Source: Planctomycetota bacterium (lineage in GTDB: Bacteria > Planctomycetota > Phycisphaerae > WQYP01). From it: a stretch of DNA of 11,203 nt. Location: contig JAKAYZ010000014.1 in assembly GCA_021816165.1 (NCBI GenBank), forward strand, positions 1 to 11,203, in the 5' to 3' direction. Of this stretch, positions 6,665-11,203 are shown piece after piece. Positions within the stretch are counted from its first letter, which is position 1. Every line of letters begins with the position of its first letter. A model generated the notes under the pieces. That model did no database searches. It was not told where the DNA came from and saw only the letters and a program-made list of their open reading frames with translations. A program made the translations under genes and the position numbers.

Positions 6665-7573
6665 TTATTTTTTGCGGCGCTTCGGGCGGCCAGCCGGGCG
6701 GAGGGTTGCCCGAGGCCCGGGCGTACGCGGTTGAAAGTCGGTCGGAGGGGGCAGCCGAAAGGCCATGCGTTTCCCGCTGCGGGGATGGTGAATGACCAAC
6801 TCAATCGCGTGCAGTAACAGGCGTGGCTGGCCGTCCGCCCTGCCGTAAACACGGTCACCGGCTACCGGCCATCCACGCCGGGCCAACTGCACTCGAATCT
6901 GGTGTTTGCGGCCTGTGTAAAGTTCCACTTCCAACAGGCAATAGTGATCGGCAGCCTGGATGCGGCGATAGTGCAGACGGGCCGGTTTGCCTTTGGGGTC
7001 GCAGATAACGCGGCCGTTGGGATCCTCTGCCAGCGTGTCGTGAAGTTCAGCGACGGGGGCGGGGCTTCCGTGCACCCACGCCCAGTAGCGGCGCGTGATG
7101 GTATGGCGACGGAACTGCATTTTCAGGTTTGCCAGCGACTTGACATCACGGGCAAAAATCAGCAGTCCGGATGCATCGCGATCCAGCCGATGCACGAGGT
7201 ATATGTTTCCACCGGGGGCATCGCGATCAACCCGCTTTTCAAGCGAGGCAATGAGCGTTGGGCGCTTCTCATCGCGAGTGGTTGACGTAACAACCCCTGA
7301 AGGCTTCGCACACACTAAGATATCTGCATCTGAATATATAATATCTTGACCCGGCAGTCGGCCTTTGGTCCGCCCCGGATCGATACGCACCACATCTCCT
7401 GCCAAGGCCGGTGCCTTAATCGAACGCACCCGTTCACCGTTAAGGCTCACGCGGCCAGCAGCCACCATTTTTCGCAGCGTACCGGTGCGGGCATCGGGAT
7501 ACATTGCTCGCAGTCGGGCTAAAATGGTCCCGGATGGAGGCAAGTCAGGCGGGTTTGCAGGGAGGTTTTCCAT
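6665..7573 (-). CDS. RluA-family 23S rRNA/tRNA pseudouridine synthase
   Basis: Isomerises specific uridines in rRNA or tRNA to pseudouridine. 302 residues: S4 RNA-binding domain at ~15-64 (LRKMVAAGRVSLNGE), then the catalytic domain ~75-280. Motif II is HRLDRDASGLLIFA, with catalytic Asp131; KPARLHYRRI at ~197-205 and GRKHQIRVQLAR at 221-232 (the TGRxHQIRVH equivalent), then DRVYG and LLLHAIELVIHHP, all in the expected order. S4 plus this domain is the RluC/RluD arrangement; which uridine it modifies cannot be decided. The C-terminus is a basic tail, RPAGRPKRRKK. The ATG (7571-7573) comes one base after the parB stop (TGATATG), with only a weak GAG-type ribosome site, so translation is probably coupled to parB. 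The only odd point is this pairing with a segregation gene. Family call is firm. Confidence 0.95.
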   Translation of the reverse strand: MENLPANPPDLPPSGTILARLRAMYPDARTGTLRKMVAAGRVSLNGERVRSIKAPALAGDVVRIDPGRTKGRLPGQDIIYSDADILVCAKPSGVVTSTTRDEKRPTLIASLEKRVDRDAPGGNIYLVHRLDRDASGLLIFARDVKSLANLKMQFRRHTITRRYWAWVHGSPAPVAELHDTLAEDPNGRVICDPKGKPARLHYRRIQAADHYCLLEVELYTGRKHQIRVQLARRGWPVAGDRVYGRADGQPRLLLHAIELVIHHPRSGKRMAFRLPPPTDFQPRTPGPRATLRPAGRPKRRKK

Positions 7574-7574
7574 A

Positions 7575-8486
7575 TCAGCTCGGCTTGCCCGTTAAATTTT
7601 CAACAATACGGTCAAATTCATCCAGCGAATAGTATTGAATGACGAGTTTGCCGGAGCCTTTCCTGCGGGCGGGAAAAATTCGCAGCTTAGTACCAAGCTT
7701 GCGTGAGAGTTCCTGCTCCAATTCAATCACGTGGGCGCTTTTTATGTTACGCGCGTGCTCACGGACAATGGTCTCCTGGGTTTCGGACGGCGACCCCGCA
7801 CCTCCCGCCAGGCGTTCAAGTTCGCGCACGCTCGCGCCTGTCTCCGCCACCAATGAAGCAAGCTCCAGTTGGCGATCCTGATCCGTGATCCCGGCCAGTA
7901 TTTTTGCATGCCCAAAGCTCACCTTTCCATTCCGAATAAAGGCCTGAACGTCGAGGTGTAAGTCCAGTATTCTTAAATAGTTAGATACCGATGCCCGATC
8001 CTGCCCCAGACGCTGGGCGGCCTGTTGATGGGTAAGATGAAAGCGGTCGATGTACGTCCGATAAGCAATAGCCTTATCGATTGGGTTGAGATCCTCACGA
8101 TGAATATTTTCGATCAATGCCCATTCGCTTTGCTGTTCGGGCGTAATGCTGTCACGGATTATGGCTGGCACCTGCATTAGGCCTGCCAGCTTTGCGGCGG
8201 CGGTCCGACGATGGCCAGCAATCAACTCATATTCATCGGGTCCCTTCCGGATGACCAAAACGGGTTCTAGCACGCCGTGAATTTTTATAGATTCGGCTAG
8301 TTCGGCAATGTCAGCGTCTGAAAAAGGTGACCGCGGCTGCGATGGATTGGGCCTTATTTGATCGATTGGAACACCATGAATCTGATTGCCCCGATGCGGG
8401 TGCGATGCAGTGTCAGGGGGGGGTGTACCTGCCTGTTGGGCAATGAGGGCATTGAGACCTTTTCCGAGGCGGGGCTTCATTGGCAC
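7575..8486 (-). CDS. parB: Chromosome partitioning protein ParB
   Basis: CTP-dependent DNA clamp that loads at parS, spreads, and recruits condensin and ParA. 303 residues: LGKGLNALI (7-15), the ParA-contact motif; PNPSQPR (46-52); CTP-binding motif as AGHRRTAAAKLAG (90-102); ENIHREDLNPIDKA (126-139); parS-reading helix-turn-helix 151-173; C-terminal dimer domain with LVIQYYSLDEFDRIVENL. Most ParB have GERR; here it is GHRR, so the Glu reported to matter for CTP hydrolysis is His. The start is GTG 8484-8486, chosen because AGGAG lies 7 bases upstream; the ATG at 8478-8480 would be 13 away. Two parS sites stand 85-235 bases upstream. No parA is adjacent; upstream is an unrelated acetyltransferase. 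rluA-type gene follows by one base. Confidence 0.97.
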   Translation of the reverse strand: MPMKPRLGKGLNALIAQQAGTPPPDTASHPHRGNQIHGVPIDQIRPNPSQPRSPFSDADIAELAESIKIHGVLEPVLVIRKGPDEYELIAGHRRTAAAKLAGLMQVPAIIRDSITPEQQSEWALIENIHREDLNPIDKAIAYRTYIDRFHLTHQQAAQRLGQDRASVSNYLRILDLHLDVQAFIRNGKVSFGHAKILAGITDQDRQLELASLVAETGASVRELERLAGGAGSPSETQETIVREHARNIKSAHVIELEQELSRKLGTKLRIFPARRKGSGKLVIQYYSLDEFDRIVENLTGKPS

Positions 8487-8493
8487 GGTTATT

Positions 8494-8498
8494 CTCCT
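8494..8498 (-). promoter_or_regulatory. Ribosome binding site of parB
   Basis: AGGAG on the minus strand, 7 bases before GTG 8486 and 13 before ATG 8480. It supports GTG as the start, giving MPMKPRLGKG. Confidence 0.7.
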
Positions 8499-8578
8499 GA
8501 TGGCATATTTGACGATGGCATCTGCTTAAATCCACGTTTATGACAAAGGCCGCCTTTTGGCAACCATGGAATAGCGTT

Positions 8579-8594
8579 TGTTCCACGTGGAACA
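8579..8594. promoter_or_regulatory. parS site 1
   Basis: TGTTCCACGTGGAACA, a perfect 16-bp palindrome matching the bacterial parS consensus TGTTNCACGTGNAACA. Its centre is 100 bp upstream of the parB start, so ParB bound here could also affect parB transcription. Confidence 0.96.
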
Positions 8595-8704
8595 TGTTGC
8601 GACAATTTGGTCTTTCTGTCAACGGCCCGATAGGAATCGAAAAGAAACATCGCTGCACCATCCTGCGATCCATGGGCCGGTACCACGTGATTGCCCTCTC
8701 CCTA

Positions 8705-8720
8705 TGTTCCACGTGGAACA
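8705..8720. promoter_or_regulatory. parS site 2
   Basis: The same 16-bp palindrome TGTTCCACGTGGAACA; here symmetry extends two more bases on each side (TA...TA, 8703-8722). Centre-to-centre distance to site 1 is 126 bp, about twelve turns of B-DNA. Confidence 0.96.
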
Positions 8721-8762
8721 TACAATATTCACAAACACCGCAAGATCAAATCCCGGGAAACA

Positions 8763-9704
8763 TCATGCCGTAAGCCACACCCGCGTCACCTTCCCCATCT
8801 CCCTCCACCCTAATTGTGAATACAGACGGTGAGCCGGTGAATTACTTTCATCCACCTGTAACAGTGGCGTCTTACCTTGTTTTCGTATTCGGAACGATAA
8901 ATCTTCCATCAATGCCCTGCCAAAACCTTTCGACCGCATCTCAGGAAATGTATACACGCCGCCAATTTCGATGTGCTCAGGCAGTTCCATATCCAATTTG
9001 GCAACCGATGCGATGTCCGCCCCTGTGTCATACACGAAAATCTTCCCGGCCCGCACTCCGTCCAATACGTTCGCTTCAAACAAAATGCCCCGCTCTTGCG
9101 CATACAAACGCCGCCATCGGTTCAAGGCGTTTTCATCCTCGACTCGTGCCAATCGCACATCCGCATGCGAATTGACCGTTGCTTCCCCCCCAAGTGCCAT
9201 AACATAATTCGTCACGCTCTTCACGGCTGTCTTCCGTCGCACCAATTTCAGCATCTGCGGTAGTATGGCGGATACTGTGCTTGCATCTCCCGTTAAAAAT
9301 TGTAATGGCGACTGCGGCTCAATTTCGGTTATAGGACCTACTTCCACGCCGGAACTTCTCAATAGGCGCTCCCAGCCCGCCAAATACATGGCCAAATGCT
9401 CCGCCGCCATTGCATCAAGTGCAAAAACCTCCGCTCGGTGAGCATGGGGCACATACAACATCACGCCGCGGCAAACTCCCCAATCCGCCACCGGCGAAAA
9501 TGCCACCCCCTCCGGCAATACCGCCACCAGATGCAGATCGGCTTGAGAAAATTTGGGCGTCTGCGGCAACCGATCCCAAAAGTGAGCCAGCGTCAGTAAC
9601 CCACCATGGCTCATCTGCCGCATCCATTGCGCTGCGGCCGGGGCATCGGCGAGTAATATTCGCCGCACACAAAGCGCCGCATCATCTATTGTAGTCATTG
9701 CCAT
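8763..9704 (-). CDS. GNAT-family N-acetyltransferase
   Basis: 313 residues. The C-terminal part (~182-312) is a GNAT fold: the strand before motif A, then IGGVYTFPEMRSKGFGRALMEDL, where R257-S-K-G-F-G is the acetyl-CoA pyrophosphate loop (Q/RxxGxG/A), and LQVDESNSPAHRLYSQLGW, the usual NxxAxxLYxxxGF element. Residues 1-180 show no motif I can name; they could be a degenerate second GNAT domain, as two-domain members exist. Substrate unknown. The ATG at 9702-9704 has no good ribosome site; the second ATG at 9696-9698 is an equal alternative. The gene ends 43 bases before parS 2 and is oriented the same way as parB, so read-through into parB across the parS sites is possible; no terminator is visible. 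It is divergent from the lipoprotein operon. Confidence 0.85.
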   Translation of the reverse strand: MAMTTIDDAALCVRRILLADAPAAAQWMRQMSHGGLLTLAHFWDRLPQTPKFSQADLHLVAVLPEGVAFSPVADWGVCRGVMLYVPHAHRAEVFALDAMAAEHLAMYLAGWERLLRSSGVEVGPITEIEPQSPLQFLTGDASTVSAILPQMLKLVRRKTAVKSVTNYVMALGGEATVNSHADVRLARVEDENALNRWRRLYAQERGILFEANVLDGVRAGKIFVYDTGADIASVAKLDMELPEHIEIGGVYTFPEMRSKGFGRALMEDLSFRIRKQGKTPLLQVDESNSPAHRLYSQLGWREMGKVTRVWLTA

Positions 9705-9885
9705 ATCTAGATGTGTTGCAACTCCACGCCACCCGCATCACGCTCGGCACCAAACCGCTGGCTGAAATTATAGCCGAGCCGAGGCCCGCGAAACATGCCT
9801 TCCGCATGCGGGCTGGCACAATCACCCTCCCATAACCTAAGATACCGGGTGGTGATCATGTGCATCGCCGCGAGGTAATTGTCAG
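9705..9885. promoter_or_regulatory. Divergent intergenic region between GNAT and lipoprotein genes
   Basis: 181 bases that should hold promoters for both directions. On the minus strand a perfect TATAAT (9767-9772) lies 62 bases before the GNAT ATG, with only a weak -35 (TGTTTC, 9790-9795, spacer 17). An imperfect hairpin covers 9784-9813: GCCCG and CGGGC outside, CATGC and GCATG inside, a CGAAA bulge on one arm and loop CTTCC. It could be an operator. For the plus strand TAAGAT (9838-9843) is a possible -10. Confidence 0.35.
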
Positions 9886-10341
9886 ATGCGCCAGCCGTGG
9901 TACAGTTTTATTAAAATGCCCCGCCATCTTTTTCGCCTTAGAGCCTGTTTGAAAAATCCGCCGGGACCGTCCTGGGGTGGCAAACGCACGGCTGCGGCGT
10001 GTGGTGCCATTTTCACTCTCGCCTGCGTCAGCGGCTGCGGATTGTTTCAACTGGGCCATCCGAACCTGAAAAGTCGCGATCCGTCACTGAAAATTCCCGC
10101 CATCAAACAGGCGGCCGCCCGGCATAATGCCGCAGCCGTGCCGACTCTAATTAAAGGACTCAACTCCACCGATCCGGCCATACGCTTCTATTCAGCCTAC
10201 GCCCTCAAACAGATTACCGGGCGCACTTTCGGTTACAACTATTATGCGCCCGAGTACCAGCGGCAATTGGCCATCTTGCACTGGCAGCATTGGCTATCGC
10301 GCCATGTCGCCGCAAAACAACCGGCCGGAGGCAAATCATGA
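9886..10341 (+). CDS. Putative lipoprotein with HEAT-like helical repeat
   Basis: 151 residues. ATG 9886 has GAGGT (9872-9876) nine bases upstream; ATG 9916 is an alternative giving a shorter n-region. A basic stretch, a short hydrophobic core (AAACGAIFTLA) and the lipobox VSGC with Cys51 indicate a type II signal peptide, so the mature protein would be lipid-anchored. The mature ~100 residues hold a HEAT-like helical pair: IPAIKQAAARHNAAAVPTLIKGL and DPAIRFYSAYALKQITG, followed by TFGYNYYAPEYQRQLAILHWQHWL. This last pattern is familiar from small planctomycete HEAT-repeat proteins, but I know no function for them. It is first in an operon with a STAS protein and MlaE, overlapping the STAS start by four bases (ATGA), so it may work with that lipid transporter. 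That role is inference only. The unusually long n-region (about 32 residues before the hydrophobic core) is odd. Confidence 0.75.
   Translation: MRQPWYSFIKMPRHLFRLRACLKNPPGPSWGGKRTAAACGAIFTLACVSGCGLFQLGHPNLKSRDPSLKIPAIKQAAARHNAAAVPTLIKGLNSTDPAIRFYSAYALKQITGRTFGYNYYAPEYQRQLAILHWQHWLSRHVAAKQPAGGKS
10327..10331 (+). promoter_or_regulatory. Ribosome binding site of the STAS gene
   Basis: GGAGG, six bases before ATG 10338, inside the end of the lipoprotein gene. It sets the start at 10338, not at the upstream TTG 10290. Confidence 0.75.
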
Positions 10342-10775
10342 AAAGGCACCGTCGCTGCCGCGATTGTTCGCTGGGTACTGCCCAGAACCTGGGCGCGGGA
10401 AGGGTATTTTATCATTTAAGCCGCCCCATGACGCTCGCTTTGGTGCCGGCGCTGCGCGAAGAGATCATTGAATTAATCGCTCACTACCAGCCGAAACAAT
10501 TCATACTTGACCTTCAGGCTTTGGATCGATTTGGTGGCGCGGGTTTGGCAGGGCTCGTCGAGACGATGCAATTACTGCCGCCCGGTGGACGGGTCTATGT
10601 GATGAATCCGCCCAAGATGGCGCGGGGTATCATTCAAATTGGCCGTCTGGATAATCTTTTTGCGATTGTTGATGACATGCCCGATGCCGAGGTCCGGGAA
10701 TTGCTGCAGGGCGCAAGATTGGATTTTGAAGTTCCAACCGCCTCGCTGAAAGGTGCCGATGCGACAGACCATTGA
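10338..10775 (+). CDS. STAS-domain protein, MlaB-like
   Basis: 145 residues. After a Cys/Arg-rich lead (MKRHRRCRDC) a STAS fold spans ~22-125: VFYHLSRPMTLALVPALREEI, the QFILDLQALDRF strand, GAGLAGLVETMQLL, then GRVYVMNPP and IGRLDNLFAIVDD. STAS proteins include anti-sigma antagonists and MlaB, the cytoplasmic partner of the MlaFEDB lipid transporter. Position directly before mlaE, with a 17-base overlap, favours the MlaB-type role. In most STAS proteins the strand-helix turn reads D-S/T-x-G (the phosphorylation site; MlaB has DTAG). Here residues 66-69 are GGAG, so neither Asp nor Ser/Thr is present and phospho-control seems unlikely. The ATG overlaps the lipoprotein stop (ATGA), so translation is coupled. 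Confidence 0.85.
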   Translation: MKRHRRCRDCSLGTAQNLGAGRVFYHLSRPMTLALVPALREEIIELIAHYQPKQFILDLQALDRFGGAGLAGLVETMQLLPPGGRVYVMNPPKMARGIIQIGRLDNLFAIVDDMPDAEVRELLQGARLDFEVPTASLKGADATDH

Positions 10776-11203
10776 ACTCATTGGCGAATTCAGCCTGCTT
10801 TTGCGCGATTCACTTTCCGCCATCGGGCCATCCCTCTTCCGGGGGCGGGGCCGACGACTTAGCTGGCACAACCTCTGGCTGCAGATGAATCGCATTGGTA
10901 TCGATAGTCTGCCCATCGTCATATTGGTGATGGCCAGCATCGGTGCCATTCTCGCCATGCAGATATCCCCGGAATTGGCCCGTTTTGGCTTGATCCCCGT
11001 AACTGCCGATGTGGTAGCCCTCGCCACCTTCCGCGAAATGGGGCCACTGGTATCGGCCGTGGTGCTTACCGGCTTTGGTGGATCGGCCATCGCCGCCGAA
11101 ATTGGTACCATGGTGGTGGGGGAGGAAATTGAAGCCCTCGAAGCCCATGCCATCGATCCGGTTCGCTTCCTGGTGGTACCCCGTCTTGTGGCGTGCGTAG
11201 TCA
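10759..11203 (+). CDS. mlaE: MlaE-family ABC transporter permease, 3' end missing
   Basis: 148 residues are present before the right edge; the family is about 250-380 long. The protein starts at ATG 10759, five bases after AAAGG (10749-10753), overlapping the STAS gene by 17 bases. Residues ~50-70 are the first membrane segment (LPIVILVMASIGAILAMQ), then the MlaE core: REMGPLVSAVVLTGFGGSAIAAEIGTM (92-118), EEIEALEAHAIDP (122-134) and LVVPRLVA. MlaE permeases with MlaF (ATPase), MlaD (MCE) and MlaB move phospholipids between inner and outer membrane; related ones import sterols or other lipids. ATPase and MCE genes are expected to the right. Family call is firm, cargo unknown. Confidence 0.93.
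   Translation, partial: MRQTIELIGEFSLLLRDSLSAIGPSLFRGRGRRLSWHNLWLQMNRIGIDSLPIVILVMASIGAILAMQISPELARFGLIPVTADVVALATFREMGPLVSAVVLTGFGGSAIAAEIGTMVVGEEIEALEAHAIDPVRFLVVPRLVACVV

Larger units (their letters stand above)
8487..8762. promoter_or_regulatory. parB upstream region carrying parS sites
   Basis: 276 bases between parB and the acetyltransferase with no gene. Besides two parS sites it holds a 6-bp inverted repeat, CGGCCC (8623-8628) and GGGCCG (8674-8679), lying between them, and a weak third CACGTG core (8684-8689). The parB promoter must lie here; the best minus-strand guess is TTGCCA, 17 bases, TAAACG just after parS 1, which is poor. Small frames across it that encode MFHVEH are read from the parS palindrome and are not genes. 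Confidence 0.6.

Noticed and set aside
8413..8832. Small ORFs on both strands starting MFHVEH or containing CSTWNM
   Set aside because: They are translations of the parS palindrome and overlap the parB start; no ribosome sites or family likeness.
9814..9830. Sigma-54-like TGGCAC
   Set aside because: The second element TTGC is missing at the required spacing (CCCTC is there).

Overview
The window reads as chromosomal sequence from a diderm (LPS-making) bacterium, most likely a planctomycete, perhaps a Phycisphaerae relative. The grounds are a XylR-type regulator (sugar-binding domain fused to an AraC helix-turn-helix), a WaaA with planctomycete-style motifs, a small HEAT-like lipoprotein ending in a TGxTFGY-type segment, and an MlaE system. 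Composition is moderately GC-rich by eye. I see no insertion sequence, prophage, CRISPR, tRNA or rRNA. The assignment comes from remembered family features, not from a search.

Layout. (1) Bases 2-1114: the C-terminal part of a XylR/AraC regulator, cut by the left edge. Its stop overlaps the stop of a small convergent hypothetical gene (1111-1380, minus). (2) 1455-3167: ribosomal protein S1 with six S1 domains, closed by a textbook intrinsic terminator (3195-3229). (3) 3282-3869: an ASCH/PUA-like protein with a disordered basic tail. (4) 4023-6664: Kdo transferase waaA, whose start is abnormal, followed 32 bases later by an MscS-type channel. (5) 8486-6665 on the minus strand: parB, then an RluA-type pseudouridine synthase one base later. 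(6) 8487-8762: an intergenic segment with two perfect parS sites. (7) 9704-8763, minus: a GNAT acetyltransferase. (8) 9886 to the right edge: an operon of HEAT-like lipoprotein, STAS protein and MlaE permease, with overlapping ends, cut by the edge.

How the genes relate. S1, the pseudouridine synthase and perhaps the ASCH protein act on RNA or translation. WaaA, the channel and the MlaE operon serve the cell envelope. ParB and its parS sites serve chromosome segregation and suggest the window lies in the origin-proximal part of the chromosome. No parA lies next to parB here.

No clearly new system stands out. The points most worth checking are: the waaA start (either an ATC codon with a good Shine-Dalgarno, or a frameshift in a T6 run after a short TTG-started frame); WaaA lacking three usual His residues; the parS pair 126 bp apart with no adjacent parA; a GHRR instead of GERR motif in ParB; and an MlaB-like STAS protein with Gly-Gly where Asp-Ser/Thr is usual.
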